Notes: a model not told the origin generated them from the letters alone. A DNA stretch of 64,000 nucleotides from Erysipelotrichaceae bacterium (GCA_015059065.1 SVBE01000004.1:19105-83104); one strand, 5' to 3'; counted from the first letter of the stretch, positions 22,208 through 33,907 are shown. Program-made: numbers and translations.

Positions 22208-23424
22208 GATTCTTTTAACTCCTTCTTCACTAGTGAAGCGAAAGCTAATGAACCAGTCACAAGAATATTGTCATCTGGATATTGTTCAATTAATGATTTG
22301 ATCAAAGCGAGGTGATCATTTTCAAAACGATAGTCTTCAACGAAGAGGAAATAGTCGTCATATGTTCTCGCGCGAGGGTGATCAAAAGTTGTAAGAATAA
22401 CTTCGCTTCCCGCTAAACCGATACGTGGAAGCATAGAAGTGATATTTTTATCTTTAAAACAGGCAAAGACAATATGAGTGTTCGCACCTGCAAATTTACG
22501 GTTATAAGAATCGACAAGAGCGTTGATACCTTCAACGTTATGAGCCCCATCAACAATAAGGCGTGGATGAGTTAAAATCGTTTCCATCCTCACTGGAATA
22601 TCCACTGTTTTTAATCCTGCTTTAATAGCATCTAAGGAAATAGGGAATCTCTCTTTTAATGTCTTCACTGCTTCAAGCGCAATGATTGCATCAGTAATGG
22701 AATAATAAGCATCAGAAGAAACTTCTAAATCTTTATAGACATCGTAATCAAAACGAATGCCTTTATCTAAATATGTAGAGCTTGCGATTTCTCCAATACG
22801 AACGATTGGGGATTCTTTTTCATTAGCGATTTCTGCGATAGTATTAAGGGCTTCTTCGGGGATATTTCCAAGCAAAACTGGAACATTTTCATAAATAATG
22901 CCACTTTTATGGGCAGCGATTTCCGATAATGTTCTTCCTAATACTTCAGTGTGTTCCAACGCGATTGTGGTAATGATGGAGAGGATTGGTTCAAAGATGT
23001 TAGTCGCATCATATTCTCCACCCATCCCACATTCGATAACGCATATATCACAGTCAACTTTTTGAAAATATGTAAAAGCGATAAAGGTCTCGATTTCAAA
23101 AGGAGAGAGGTCGTATTTCTTAAAAGCTTTTTGATATTCTTCAAAAATGCTGAATAAGTCATCATCAGAGATATCTTCACCATTCACTTTTATCATCTCG
23201 TTGACCTTATAGAAATATGGGGAAATAAACGTACCAACTTTATATCCGGCTTGTTTTAACATGCTTGATAAATAATAGGTGGTGCTTCCTTTACCGTTAG
23301 TTCCAGCGATATGAATGGAAGGAATGTTAAAGGAGAATTTCTCTTTCCTTAAGAAATTATCAAAATTATCTCTTTGATAATCACTTCTATTAAACTGTTT
23401 TAATGTCTCACTAAAATCCATCAA
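22204..23424 (-). CDS. folC: folylpolyglutamate synthase / Mur-ligase family
   Basis: SIHIAGTNGKGSTTYYLSSMLKQAGYKVGTFISPYF; VDGAHNVEG. Confidence 0.95.
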   Translation of the reverse strand: MMDFSETLKQFNRSDYQRDNFDNFLRKEKFSFNIPSIHIAGTNGKGSTTYYLSSMLKQAGYKVGTFISPYFYKVNEMIKVNGEDISDDDLFSIFEEYQKAFKKYDLSPFEIETFIAFTYFQKVDCDICVIECGMGGEYDATNIFEPILSIITTIALEHTEVLGRTLSEIAAHKSGIIYENVPVLLGNIPEEALNTIAEIANEKESPIVRIGEIASSTYLDKGIRFDYDVYKDLEVSSDAYYSITDAIIALEAVKTLKERFPISLDAIKAGLKTVDIPVRMETILTHPRLIVDGAHNVEGINALVDSYNRKFAGANTHIVFACFKDKNITSMLPRIGLAGSEVILTTFDHPRARTYDDYFLFVEDYRFENDHLALIKSLIEQYPDDNILVTGSLAFASLVKKELKES

Positions 23425-23897
23425 TAGTCACCCCTTCTCACTTCGCGTTCTATATCGCGGTTTTTAATCGCTTCTTTCTTGTCGTAGTTCTTTTTGCCTT
23501 TTGCTAAAGCAATTTCCACTTTGCAGCGACCTTTTTTCAAATAGACCTTCGTTGGCACTATCGTATATCCTTCCGCGTTGACTTTATGATCAAACCAACG
23601 GATTTGTTTTTTATGCATCAAAATCTTACGAGTGCGAAGAGGTTCGTGGTTGAAGATATTGCCATAGTCATATGTCGGGATATGCATGTTCACAATTTCT
23701 GCTTCCCCGTTTCTAATCAAGATATAGGCATCTCCGATTGAACAGCCCTTCACTCTTAAGGCTTTTATCTCTGTCCCTAATAGAGAAATACCGCACTCTT
23801 CAAAATCAGAAAGAAAGTAGTTAAAAGAGGCCTTGCGATTACTCGCTAAAAGGCGATTGTTTTTGCTCTCCTCACGACCTTTATTTTTATTAGCCAT
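23421..23897 (-). CDS. smpB: SsrA-binding protein
   Basis: ASFNYFLSDFEECGISLLGTEIKALRVKGCSIGDAYI; LYLKKGRCKVEIALAKGKKNYDKKE. Confidence 0.97.
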   Translation of the reverse strand: MANKNKGREESKNNRLLASNRKASFNYFLSDFEECGISLLGTEIKALRVKGCSIGDAYILIRNGEAEIVNMHIPTYDYGNIFNHEPLRTRKILMHKKQIRWFDHKVNAEGYTIVPTKVYLKKGRCKVEIALAKGKKNYDKKEAIKNRDIEREVRRGDY

Positions 23898-24041
23898 AAT
23901 TTCTCCTTAATAGGGCAGGTAAGAATATCTTACGTGTTAGATTATTGTAGCATTACTCATTGTTACGAGCAACACGTATACAAAAGATTTTAACCAAACC
24001 AGTAAACATTTCAATCAAGATGTGCTAATATCATTGTTGCT

Positions 24042-24287
24042 ATGGAAAATATCGAAATAGAAATTAACAAAACATTAGACAAAATTAGACACTTCTTACA
24101 GAAAGATGGTGGCGACATTAAATTCATCTCCTTCGATGAAACAACTGGTGTAGTATCGGTTAGTATGCATGGTGCTTGTGCCGGATGCTCATTCGCTAAC
24201 GACGACATCAAAGAACTAGTCGAAGTTATTCTCACCGAAGAAGTGCCAGGCGTCAAAGCAGTTGTACTCGCTGAAGGCAGTTTCTAA
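24042..24287 (+). CDS. NifU C-terminal-domain Fe-S scaffold protein
   Basis: IRHFLQKDGGDIKFISFDETTGVVSVSMHGACAGCSFA (CxxC scaffold). Confidence 0.92.
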   Translation: MENIEIEINKTLDKIRHFLQKDGGDIKFISFDETTGVVSVSMHGACAGCSFANDDIKELVEVILTEEVPGVKAVVLAEGSF

Positions 24288-24289
24288 CT

Positions 24290-24365
24290 TGGGGTATCGC
24301 CAAGCGGTAAGGCATCGGCCTCTGACTCCGACATTTCCCTGGTTCGATCCCAGGTACCCCAGCCA
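24290..24365 (+). tRNA. tRNA-Gln (anticodon CTG), CCA encoded
   Basis: TGGGGTATCGCCAAGCGGTAAGGCATCGGC-CTCTGAC-TCCGA...CCTGGTTCGATCCCAGGTACCCCAG-CCA. Confidence 0.92.
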
Positions 24366-24367
24366 AA

Positions 24368-24405
24368 TAAAAAAATAAGCAGTCATTAAGTTGGCTGCTT
24401 TTTTA
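24368..24405 (+). terminator. terminator after tRNA-Gln
   Basis: AAGCAG...CTGCTTTTTT hairpin and U-tract. Confidence 0.55.
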
Positions 24406-25179
24406 CATCAAGAAATTTTCAATTCGATTAAGGAGAATAAATCCTCCCCTATTCACTACATCTTTTCGGTTATAACGAATTGGGGTGCCATCAGGTTTAA
24501 TGACCACACCACCCGCTTCTTCAAGAATGAGTTGAGGAGCGGCTGTATCCCATTCCTTAGTGCCAGAATTGAGTCGATAAGATAATTCCGCTTTTCCTTC
24601 TGCAATGATGCAAGCTTTAGTGGAAGCTCCCGCTTCATAATATCTTTTAATCTTATCGGAATGTTTTTCAATGAGCTGTTTTTCAGTCTCACTAAAGAAA
24701 TGAATTGAGGTTAGGCAGGTTAAATCTTCTGTTTTATTATTGACGTGAACTTTTGTTATGTTACCGTTCCTAAGAACATAAGTTCCGTTGCCTTTAGAAG
24801 CGAAAAATAAATCACTGCTAGTAGGAATATAAACGACTCCAACCACCACTTCGTGTTTATAAGCCAAAGCGATATTAACAGCAAATCCACGTCCATGATT
24901 AACAAAATCTTGGGTGCCATCAAGAGGATCAACAATCCACACATAATCATTATCTAATCTTGACAAATCGTCGTCAGTTTCCTCAGATAATATAGCAAAA
25001 TGCGGATATTTTTCTTTTAATCCACTTATGATGATCTCGTTAGAAGCGCGGTCTGCAGAAGTGACTGGAGAGTCATCGCTTTTAATATCAACTTCAAAAG
25101 AACCATGATAAAATTCCATGATCTTTTTCCCCGCTTTTACGGCGAGATTTTTCGCGAGTTCTAATTCATTTTCCCACAT
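24403..25179 (-). CDS. cysQ: 3'(2'),5'-bisphosphate nucleotidase / inositol monophosphatase family
   Basis: DSPVTSADRASNEII, WIVDPLDGTQDFVNHG, EWDTAAPQLILEEAGG. Confidence 0.9.
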   Translation of the reverse strand: MWENELELAKNLAVKAGKKIMEFYHGSFEVDIKSDDSPVTSADRASNEIIISGLKEKYPHFAILSEETDDDLSRLDNDYVWIVDPLDGTQDFVNHGRGFAVNIALAYKHEVVVGVVYIPTSSDLFFASKGNGTYVLRNGNITKVHVNNKTEDLTCLTSIHFFSETEKQLIEKHSDKIKRYYEAGASTKACIIAEGKAELSYRLNSGTKEWDTAAPQLILEEAGGVVIKPDGTPIRYNRKDVVNRGGFILLNRIENFLM

Positions 25180-25249
25180 AATAATAAATAAAAGTCTATC
25201 TAGAACCTAGAATATTGGATTTAAGATAGACTTATAATTTGTAGTTTAA

Positions 25250-25660
25250 TTAGCTATTGAGGGCTTCCTCTTCTTTGCTACTGTCGTCCTCATCTTCTTC
25301 ATCTTGACCAAAATCGGATCTTTCTTCCTCAACTGGTTCAGCGAATGTCTTGTTGTATTCTTCCTCTTCAACTTCTTCACTATCGGAATCAGAAGTATCC
25401 ATATCGGAATAGACATCTTTCATATCGATGTGGACTTTGTCAAATGTGTGTCTACTTCTTAAATCCCATTTGTTCTCACCAAGAGTCACAAAGCGACCAT
25501 CGAGAAGTAAGGAAGTATAGAAAGAACTAACTTTCTTATTTGCTTCTTCTTCGCTGAAGCCTTTTTGTTTGACTACATAAGCCCAAATTTGTTTGAAAGT
25601 CACTGATTTTGGTTTTGAGTCTAAGAACTCATGGGCTAATTCTAACATTGATCCTTGCAT
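25250..25660 (-). CDS. rpoE: DNA-directed RNA polymerase delta subunit
   Basis: FKQIWAYVVKQKGFSEEEANKKVSSFYTSLLLDGRFVTLGENKWDLR; acidic tail. Confidence 0.93.
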   Translation of the reverse strand: MQGSMLELAHEFLDSKPKSVTFKQIWAYVVKQKGFSEEEANKKVSSFYTSLLLDGRFVTLGENKWDLRSRHTFDKVHIDMKDVYSDMDTSDSDSEEVEEEEYNKTFAEPVEEERSDFGQDEEDEDDSSKEEEALNS

Positions 25661-25673
25661 ATTCTACTCTCCT

Positions 25674-27293
25674 TTACATATGTTCGGGTGTATTCACGCC
25701 TACTAGGAATAAGGCGTTCTTAACAACTTGTTTAATCGCTTCACATAAAGCGAGCCTAGATGCAGATACTTCTATAGAAGAACGATCCACAATCTTTGTA
25801 TCGTTATACCAAGAATGCACTGATTCTGCAAGTTCATGTACATAATTGGTAATTTTATTTGGTAATAAATCTTTCGCCGCACTTTCCACTACTTTTGGGA
25901 AATCCGCTAAAGTCTTTAAGATTAATTTTTCTTTTTCTAAACTTAAATATTGTCCAGTTTCATCGATAGCGATATCTTCACCCATCTTAAGTACAGAACA
26001 CATTCTCGCATAAGCGTATTGACTATAAAAGACAGGATTAGATGAACTTTGTTCAACCGCGAGAGATAAGTCGAAGTCTAAATGTGTGCTTGGCATACGC
26101 ATCGCGAAGAAATATCTCGCTGCATCAACACCAACCTCTTCCACTAATTCTCTAATCTTATAAGCATCTCCTGCTCTCTTAGAAGCTTTCTTTTCCACAC
26201 CATCTTTAATGAAACGGACCATTTGAATTAATTCAACGCTTAAAACATCTTCTTTATATCCATGCATCATTAAAGCACTCTTCATACGATTGATATAACC
26301 GTGGTGATCAGCACCTAAGACATCGATTAAGCAATCAGCTTTTCTGCTTAATTTATTGAGGTGATAAACGATATCTGGAAGGAAATAAGTATAATCACCA
26401 TCGCTCTTTACAATTACTCTATCTTTATCATCAAGGAATTCAGTGGTCTTAAGTAAAAGAGCGCCATCTTGTTCATAAGTATATTTCTCTAAATACTTTA
26501 ATTCGTTTTCAACCGCGTTATTCTTTCTGATTTCTTTTTCAGAAGTAAAGACATCAAATTCCACTCCAAAGCTGGAGAGGTCACGTCTCACTTTCTTCAT
26601 TTCTTTATCGATACCAATTTCTTTAAAGAATGCGATTGGATCATCATAGGAAAGAGGTCCTTCCCCATATTCATCTAGCACTTCTTTTGCTATATCAATA
26701 ACATCTTGACCATGATATCCATCTTCAGGAAGAGTAAATGGTTTTCCTAATAATTCAAAATAACGTGCTTGAATTGATAAGGCGAGGTTCTCAATTTGTT
26801 TGCCAGCATCATTGATGTAATATTCTTTAATCACATCATAGCCAGAGAAAGCTAAGATACGAGCTAAGCTATCACCAATAGCAGCGCCTCTAGCTGTACC
26901 AACATGTAAATCGCCAGTTGGATTAGCGGAAACAAATTCAACGTTGACTGTCTTGTTCTTATATTCACCGCGTCCATAGTCATCTTTCTGATTTAAGATG
27001 AGGGAAATCACATTCTGTAACGAATCATCTTTAAGGAAGAAATTCATAAATCCAGGACCAGCAATTTCCACATGGTCAACATAACTCTTATCAAGGTTAT
27101 CAATTAATAAATTCGCGAATTCTACAGGGTTTTTACCGTTCTTTTTCGCATATTTTAAGCAAACGTTGCTCGCATAATCACCATGAGAAGCATCTCTACT
27201 TTTCTCGACGAAAACATCACTGAGCTCGACTTCAATGCCGAGTTTATGAAGTGCGTTTTTAATATTGTTTTTAAGTTCAATAACTAAATCCAT
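25674..27293 (-). CDS. argS: arginyl-tRNA synthetase
   Basis: VEFVSANPTGDLHVGTARGAAIGDSLARIL; VLGADHHGYINRMK; MSKR-like KKASKRAGD. Confidence 0.97.
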   Translation of the reverse strand: MDLVIELKNNIKNALHKLGIEVELSDVFVEKSRDASHGDYASNVCLKYAKKNGKNPVEFANLLIDNLDKSYVDHVEIAGPGFMNFFLKDDSLQNVISLILNQKDDYGRGEYKNKTVNVEFVSANPTGDLHVGTARGAAIGDSLARILAFSGYDVIKEYYINDAGKQIENLALSIQARYFELLGKPFTLPEDGYHGQDVIDIAKEVLDEYGEGPLSYDDPIAFFKEIGIDKEMKKVRRDLSSFGVEFDVFTSEKEIRKNNAVENELKYLEKYTYEQDGALLLKTTEFLDDKDRVIVKSDGDYTYFLPDIVYHLNKLSRKADCLIDVLGADHHGYINRMKSALMMHGYKEDVLSVELIQMVRFIKDGVEKKASKRAGDAYKIRELVEEVGVDAARYFFAMRMPSTHLDFDLSLAVEQSSSNPVFYSQYAYARMCSVLKMGEDIAIDETGQYLSLEKEKLILKTLADFPKVVESAAKDLLPNKITNYVHELAESVHSWYNDTKIVDRSSIEVSASRLALCEAIKQVVKNALFLVGVNTPEHM

Positions 27294-27769
27294 TATACCG
27301 ACTCCAATGTCACTACAGCGTATGCTTCAACAGCTTTTCCTTCTCCGACTGGACCAAGCTTTTCATTAGTTCCTGCTTTAACGGAAACTACAGAAATATC
27401 CGCGTGAAGTAAGCTAGCAATATTCTTTCTCATCTCTTCGATATAATCTTTGAGTTTTGGTTTTTCTAAAGAGATAAATACATCGAGGTTGTTGAGATGA
27501 TAACCAAGAAGTTTCATCATCTTATAAACCTCATTCATAATGATCGCGGAATCCATATTTTCGGTATCGCGGTCATTATCTGGGAAATGTTTTCCTAAGT
27601 CACCAAGGGCTAATGCACCTAAAATCGCTTCTGCCACTGCATGATAAACAACATCTCCATCGCTATGGGCGGCTTCTCCTAAATAATAAGGAACATGGAC
27701 ACCACCAAGCATCAATTTGCGATCCATCACTAAGCGATGAATATCTTTACTGAATCCAATTCTAATCAT
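27293..27769 (-). CDS. ispF: 2-C-methyl-D-erythritol 2,4-cyclodiphosphate synthase
   Basis: MIRIGFSKDIHRLVMDRKLMLGGVHVPYYLGEAAHSDGDVVYHAVAEAILGALALGDLGKHFPD. Confidence 0.97.
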   Translation of the reverse strand: MIRIGFSKDIHRLVMDRKLMLGGVHVPYYLGEAAHSDGDVVYHAVAEAILGALALGDLGKHFPDNDRDTENMDSAIIMNEVYKMMKLLGYHLNNLDVFISLEKPKLKDYIEEMRKNIASLLHADISVVSVKAGTNEKLGPVGEGKAVEAYAVVTLESV

Positions 27770-27770
27770 A

Positions 27771-28886
27771 TTATTTCTTACTCACATTGAACTTGAAGAA
27801 CATGATATCACCGTCGTTTGGATAATACCCTTTACCTTCAGTTCTCAACTTTCCGTTATCTTTAACAGCGGCTTCACTGCCGAACTGCTTAATTGCGTCA
27901 TAAGTATAAACTTCCGCGCAGATAAAACCTTTTTGGAAGTCTGTATGAATCACACCAGCGCATTCTGGTGCGCTCATGCCTTTGATAAATGTCCACGCGC
28001 GGCATTCATCACTACCAACTGTAAAGAATGTTGATAAATTTAGTAACTTATATGTGGATTTGATAACTTTCTCTAATCCTGATTCTTCAACACCGAGTTC
28101 TGCGAGATACTCTTTTCTATCTTCTTCGCTTAATTCGGATAATTCACTTTCAATCTCACAGGAAACCGGAATGACTTCACTGCCTTCTTTAGAAGCATAT
28201 TCAACTACTTGCTTATATAATTCGCAGTTATTGATATCGCCTAATGCATCTTCTGAAACATTCGCGACATAAATAATTGGTTTTTTCGTTAATAAGAAAT
28301 AGTTTTTAGCCGCGTATTCTTCTTGCTCCTTGCTGAGTTCAACAGTTCTCGCTGCTAAACCTTGTTCAAGAGCCTCTTTAATTGGAGAGAGAATGCTCAT
28401 CTCTAACATTGAATCTTTATCTTTTAAGATACGAGCTTTATTCGCTACTTTATCAATACGTTTATTAACGGCATCTAAATCCGCCATCACAAGTTCAAGA
28501 TTGATGACTTCGATATCTCTCACTGGATCAACGCTGCCTTCAACGTGGATGATATCATCAGATTCAAAAGCTCTAACGACTTCCACGATCGCATCGCATT
28601 CACGAATATGCGCGAGGAATTGGTTGCCTAAACCTTCACCTTTAGAAGCACCTCTCACTAAACCAGCAATATCATAGAATTCAACTGTGGCAGGGATAGT
28701 TCTTTCAGGTTTAAAAAGATTGGATAAAAATTTCAATCTTTCATCAGGAACATTGACCACACCTGTATTTGGATTAATGGTCGCAAAAGGATAATTCGCT
28801 GCTTCGACATGCGAATTGGTAATCGCGTTGAATAACGTCGACTTTCCTACATTTGGTAATCCTACAATACCGGCCTTTAATCCCAT
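27771..28886 (-). CDS. ychF: redox-regulated ATPase YchF
   Basis: [44 protein letters not shown]. Confidence 0.97.
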   Translation of the reverse strand: MGLKAGIVGLPNVGKSTLFNAITNSHVEAANYPFATINPNTGVVNVPDERLKFLSNLFKPERTIPATVEFYDIAGLVRGASKGEGLGNQFLAHIRECDAIVEVVRAFESDDIIHVEGSVDPVRDIEVINLELVMADLDAVNKRIDKVANKARILKDKDSMLEMSILSPIKEALEQGLAARTVELSKEQEEYAAKNYFLLTKKPIIYVANVSEDALGDINNCELYKQVVEYASKEGSEVIPVSCEIESELSELSEEDRKEYLAELGVEESGLEKVIKSTYKLLNLSTFFTVGSDECRAWTFIKGMSAPECAGVIHTDFQKGFICAEVYTYDAIKQFGSEAAVKDNGKLRTEGKGYYPNDGDIMFFKFNVSKK

Positions 28887-28943
28887 AGCGTTTTATAGTA
28901 TACAACAATCGTTCTCTAAATCAAAGATTTATAGATGAAAAAA

Positions 28944-31745
28944 CTATTTTATCGCCTCAATTGGGGAAATATTTGCATATTTGATGCATATTAATAAGCT
29001 CGATAATAACGAGATAGATGTAGCAAGAATGAACATTGCCAAAAAGGCAAAAGGATTCAAAGAGAATGATGTTGAACTCGACAATGTCTCACCGATGCTA
29101 TATGAGATAAAGTAACTGATAAAGATTAGTTCAATAGATGATAACAAAAAGGACAATAAACTGATGAGCATCGAATAGAAAACCATGAATTTACATGATT
29201 CCGTCTTTGATACCCCAAGACATCGAGATAGGCCGATATCTCGCTTGCTTTCTAAGAAGTGAAGTAAGTTTGTAACGCTCATAAGGATGATAGATATAGC
29301 GACCGCAATCAAAGAGAAAATGTTCATAGCAATTTCGATATAACCACACACTTCTCTGACATTCTCATCTATATCTCCTAATGGATTGACAACCTCATAT
29401 TGGGGATAATCTCGTTGTAGTTCCTCCTTAATCGAATTCATATCGCGAACATCGTTAACATCAAAGCATAAACTATTGATGAATAGGTCGTATGAAGATA
29501 ATCCAAATCTTTGTTTAAAAACAGATAATAGCCAGTCTGTCTCTTGATAAATAACATAATCGTCTCCACCTTCAATTCCCACGATTTTTAAAGGAATAGT
29601 TGTAAAGTCTCTGACCACAAAATCAGCGTTATAGATTCTTTCATTAACTAGATAAGAAAAATAGAGGTATGAAGGATTATCTTTATTGATATTAAGTGAA
29701 TCATATAGACCTTTTGACACCACTATTTCATCGATGCTATTAAATGAAAATGTTGGTCTTTTGCCATGAATATTGCTAAAATTCACGCCTTTTTGCATTC
29801 CTCTTGAATAATGACCGATACATAACCCAGGACTATTTTGTACATGTTCATATTCATCAATACTTAATGTTGAAAAGATGTTTAAATTCTCTTCTAATAA
29901 ATCTTTATCTAAAGAGAAATAAGCATAATGAGAAAAGCCCATCATCAAGCTAGACGAATATATCGCGTATCCGTTAGAGGAACCTATCAAAGGATTAGAT
30001 AAATATGGATGCGTATCTAAAATGTGATCTATTTTCCGATAAGGAATATCAACTCCGTTATTGATGAGCAAAAGAATTTTATCAATTGAGGATATCGGTT
30101 CATCCTCTTCAATGGTAAGAGGAAAAAATGAAGAGTTCGCGAGCTCAAAAACATAATCATCTGATAATCTGTCATCTCGTAACTTCCTAAATAAGACGTC
30201 TGTCTCTTCTCTGCACTGTAAATAATATAACTTCTTTAATTGCCATGGCTTCTTACTCGAAGCAGATACGCTTGTTGTAGAAGGGAAACGCATGCTCGTT
30301 TCAAAGATATATTCATTCCAAAGATGGTTATAGTGATAAATAGTTGGCTTAAGAGATAAAGTAAAACCACGAATAATAAATGATTGTTGATCATCATACT
30401 CCCATAAATCGTTACGACCGTTAAACACTACCTTTAAATCATGGGTAGCTATATAGGCAGAAAGATAATCAACGTTTTTCACAATTTTCAGTTGATCACA
30501 AATTAGCTGAATAAGATTGAGATTTAAGCCCAACACTATTTCATTATTATTAAGAGAATAAGGTCGACGCGGATAAACGGTTTCTTGATATAAATCTAGC
30601 CACTGAAATTCATTTATTTGTTTTCCTCCTAACCCAGGAAGAGGGAATCTCGACATATCCGTATCAATAACAAAATTATTAGTAGTTATAAAATGTTTAT
30701 CAAAATTATTGAGATATATCTCTCCAACATCATATATTTCTTCTTTATATTTACTTGCGATATCAACCGCGTCGATATACTCCCCACCTTCCATAACCGG
30801 GATAATGTTCTTTTCATTTTTCACATTCATGATGATTTTTGTCTCATCAATTAGTTCTGAATAAGCCTGTTTAATATTTGAAGATATAGAACTAGATAAT
30901 GTTAAAGATAGCCCTGTACCAATCAACCCTAATGAAATAAGGAAAGTACAAAATGAGGTTCTCCACTTACGACTTTTTAACGCCATAAAAGAATGTTTAA
31001 AAAGAAATAGCAAAGGTATTCTTGCCTTACCTTTATGTGAACCATTCATAATGATGAGGTTCTTTTCTTCCTTGTCTATAAGTGGATGCGACTCTTTGTC
31101 AATTATCTCCCCATCTTTCATTTCGATAATCATGTCCGCATATTTTCTCGTTAACTCTTGGTCGTGAGAGACAATGATAACTAAAACATTTTTACTGACC
31201 TCTTTTAAAAGGTTCATAATCCTTATCGCGTTTTCATCATCTAAAGCGCCTGTTGGTTCATCAGCAAGAATCACTTTCGGGTCATTAGCTAGACTCCTTG
31301 CAATCGCTACTCGTTGTTTTTCTCCACCAGAAAGAGTGTTTACCCTCTGCTTTTCTTTGCCTTTTAATCCAACCAAAGATAAAAGATCATCGCATTTTCT
31401 CTTCTTTCTAACGCGGGGAATATTAGGAGAGATGTCTAATGCGAACATGACATTATTCTCAACAGTATCAAGATTGAATAATTTAAAATCTTGAAAGACG
31501 AAGCCAATGTTTTTGTTACGGAAATCATTTCGTCCCTGTTCAGAGAGATTTTCTAAGGAAATACCATTGATAGTAATCTGTCCGTTATAGGTTAATAATG
31601 ATGATATGCAGTTCAATAATGTTGTCTTCCCACATCCAGAATCTCCACATATTAAAACTAAACCTGTATCTGGTAAAGAAATGCTTACATCTTTTAAGAC
31701 TTTATGATCCCCAAATGATTTCGATAAATTATTGATAAAAATCAT
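28944..31745 (-). CDS. ABC transporter, fused ATPase and FtsX-like permease
   Basis: [44 protein letters not shown]-terminal FtsX-like TM domain with large extracellular region. Confidence 0.93.
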   Translation of the reverse strand: MIFINNLSKSFGDHKVLKDVSISLPDTGLVLICGDSGCGKTTLLNCISSLLTYNGQITINGISLENLSEQGRNDFRNKNIGFVFQDFKLFNLDTVENNVMFALDISPNIPRVRKKRKCDDLLSLVGLKGKEKQRVNTLSGGEKQRVAIARSLANDPKVILADEPTGALDDENAIRIMNLLKEVSKNVLVIIVSHDQELTRKYADMIIEMKDGEIIDKESHPLIDKEEKNLIIMNGSHKGKARIPLLFLFKHSFMALKSRKWRTSFCTFLISLGLIGTGLSLTLSSSISSNIKQAYSELIDETKIIMNVKNEKNIIPVMEGGEYIDAVDIASKYKEEIYDVGEIYLNNFDKHFITTNNFVIDTDMSRFPLPGLGGKQINEFQWLDLYQETVYPRRPYSLNNNEIVLGLNLNLIQLICDQLKIVKNVDYLSAYIATHDLKVVFNGRNDLWEYDDQQSFIIRGFTLSLKPTIYHYNHLWNEYIFETSMRFPSTTSVSASSKKPWQLKKLYYLQCREETDVLFRKLRDDRLSDDYVFELANSSFFPLTIEEDEPISSIDKILLLINNGVDIPYRKIDHILDTHPYLSNPLIGSSNGYAIYSSSLMMGFSHYAYFSLDKDLLEENLNIFSTLSIDEYEHVQNSPGLCIGHYSRGMQKGVNFSNIHGKRPTFSFNSIDEIVVSKGLYDSLNINKDNPSYLYFSYLVNERIYNADFVVRDFTTIPLKIVGIEGGDDYVIYQETDWLLSVFKQRFGLSSYDLFINSLCFDVNDVRDMNSIKEELQRDYPQYEVVNPLGDIDENVREVCGYIEIAMNIFSLIAVAISIILMSVTNLLHFLESKRDIGLSRCLGVSKTESCKFMVFYSMLISLLSFLLSSIELIFISYFISYSIGETLSSSTSFSLNPFAFLAMFILATSISLLSSLLICIKYANISPIEAIK

Positions 31746-33856
31746 TCTTCTCTTAGCTCCTCATTAACAGCGATTCTTTTAGAAAAAACAATGGGGATAA
31801 ATGTCGATAAAATCACCACTATTATAGAGGCAATAATTAAAGCCAAATAATATGAATAAGGAAGGGCGATATTTTGGGATATGCTTGAAGGCAAAACAAC
31901 GATATTATCTATTTTAATCAATTGAAATAATAAGTAATTTGCAAGATTTTTTATCGGAATTAACAAGGAAAATGATAAAAGTAATGATATTGCTACTATC
32001 ATGATATTCTCATTAACATAAATATCGATAATCTGAAATAAATCCGCACCTAAACAGGTGAGAATCGCACTTCTTTTCTTATCTTCGCTATAAGAGGAGA
32101 AGGAGATTAAACCAACTATCAATATCGTTCCGATAATCGCGATGATCAAAAATAGTTCAACTCCAATGCATGATGCGGAAATAAGGTTTGTAAATGCTTC
32201 TTGTACGATAAGAGAATTATTTGTTATTGAAAAGGTTTCTTTTAGCTTATCTTTATCGCTAGTTATTAAATGATAATCACCGTAGTTTTTTAGAAATAGC
32301 TTATAGGAATATGAGGTTAAATAATTCGTGTCTATTTCATCCTGTATTTTTTCTTTCCATGAATAGTCGACATCCATATATTCGGAATAGTTATTTAGTA
32401 GATATGAGGAGAGATATTCATCAAGAGCAACATATGGATAATAAATCGTCGGCATTGATAAAAAGTTCAGTTCATCCACCACTCCTACAATTTTTGCCCT
32501 TTTTTCATAGACGAAAACATCATTTAAAACTGTGTTATCTTCATCGTAGGTATAGTAATTAGTTTCATATCGATGGGAGAGATCAATCCAACTGTTAAGA
32601 GGTTCACTAACATATTTCTTCATCTCTTCATAGGCTTTTTGGTTAATGACCACTTCTAATAAAGAATCTTCCTTTGGAAAATGGCCTTTAATTAAAAGCG
32701 ATTTGTTCACACTATTATCGATGAAGGAATATACACTTGTATAAATAAATTCTTCTAATGGTTTATTCTCATAACTTGATGCTACATAAGTAGGAACCAA
32801 AGCATCATAATTTAATTCATAATAATAATGCTGATAGTCTCTTTTTAAACTAGCGAGATCTACTTTTGATGGTCGTGAACTCCTCACCAAGGTGATAACG
32901 CTATCTTCAAGTTTAGATGAGGTTTCTTTGCTAATTGTTGAAACACCGATATCAAGATGTTTATAACATTCTTCGTTTATTCTATTATCGATGTTTTGAA
33001 TAAAACCAATCACTAAAGTAGTCGCAGTTAAGCATATTGCTAAGCTGATGCATGAAATAATGTTCCTTCCTAGTCTCCTTTTGAAGTTTGAAGAAGCTAT
33101 TTTATCTACCCAATTGGCTCTATGAGACCTCTTTTTACTTTTCTCAGCTAGTTTTACCTCCCCTATTTCTTTAACCGCTTTCTGCTCGATTATTTTTCCA
33201 TCTTTCATCCTTATAATGTAATCGGACATGTTGGTTAATAATGATTGGTTATGAGAGACGACGATAACTAGAACATTTTCACTGATTTTCTTAAGAAGAG
33301 ACATGACCATAAATGAGTTATCGCTATCAAGCGCTCCAGTTGGTTCATCACATAATAATATTTTCGGTGAGATAGATATCGCTCTTAAGATGGCGACCCT
33401 TTGTTTTTCACCACCAGATAGTTTATTTATCTTTTGATGATATAATTCCTTAGAAAAATTAATGCTATCTAAAAGATTAATCGCTCTTTCTTCGGCTTCT
33501 TTAAAAGAATAACCATTAATAAGAAGCGGTAACGAAATGTTATATATCACATCCTGATCTTCTAATAGATTGTAGTTTTGAAATATTACCCCAATTTCAT
33601 TTCGACGAAATTTCTCAATCTGTTTTCTCTTCCATCTCTTTGTCGGAGTATCGTTGATAAGAATTGTGCCAGAGGTTGGTTTATCAAGCATGGAAATCAT
33701 ATTGAGCAATGTGGATTTCCCACATCCTGATTTACCAAGTATCCCCACTAAACCAACATCGGGAAAAGTGAGATTAATCTCTTTAAGCACCTCAACTGAA
33801 TTGTTATCAGAAATCTTAAACTGTTTATCTAAATGACTGATTTTTAATAGAGACAT
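31742..33856 (-). CDS. ABC transporter, fused ATPase and FtsX-like permease
   Basis: [47 protein letters not shown]-terminal TM segments. Confidence 0.93.
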   Translation of the reverse strand: MSLLKISHLDKQFKISDNNSVEVLKEINLTFPDVGLVGILGKSGCGKSTLLNMISMLDKPTSGTILINDTPTKRWKRKQIEKFRRNEIGVIFQNYNLLEDQDVIYNISLPLLINGYSFKEAEERAINLLDSINFSKELYHQKINKLSGGEKQRVAILRAISISPKILLCDEPTGALDSDNSFMVMSLLKKISENVLVIVVSHNQSLLTNMSDYIIRMKDGKIIEQKAVKEIGEVKLAEKSKKRSHRANWVDKIASSNFKRRLGRNIISCISLAICLTATTLVIGFIQNIDNRINEECYKHLDIGVSTISKETSSKLEDSVITLVRSSRPSKVDLASLKRDYQHYYYELNYDALVPTYVASSYENKPLEEFIYTSVYSFIDNSVNKSLLIKGHFPKEDSLLEVVINQKAYEEMKKYVSEPLNSWIDLSHRYETNYYTYDEDNTVLNDVFVYEKRAKIVGVVDELNFLSMPTIYYPYVALDEYLSSYLLNNYSEYMDVDYSWKEKIQDEIDTNYLTSYSYKLFLKNYGDYHLITSDKDKLKETFSITNNSLIVQEAFTNLISASCIGVELFLIIAIIGTILIVGLISFSSYSEDKKRSAILTCLGADLFQIIDIYVNENIMIVAISLLLSFSLLIPIKNLANYLLFQLIKIDNIVVLPSSISQNIALPYSYYLALIIASIIVVILSTFIPIVFSKRIAVNEELREE

Positions 33857-33860
33857 AAAA

Positions 33861-33888
33861 AAGCCCTCCTATATATAAAGAGGGCAAA
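33861..33888 (-). terminator. fhs terminator overlapping the SD of the ABC transporter gene
   Basis: Minus strand GCCCTC-TTTATATATAG-GAGGGC-TTTTTT-ATG. Confidence 0.65.
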
Positions 33889-33897
33889 AATTCAATT

Positions 33898-33907
33898 TTT
33901 CGACGCA
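33898..33907 (-). promoter_or_regulatory. shared motif TGCGTCGAAA upstream of the ABC transporter
   Basis: Minus strand AAAATTTCTGCGTCGAAAAAT, identical over 21 nt to 51651-51670 region. Confidence 0.55.
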
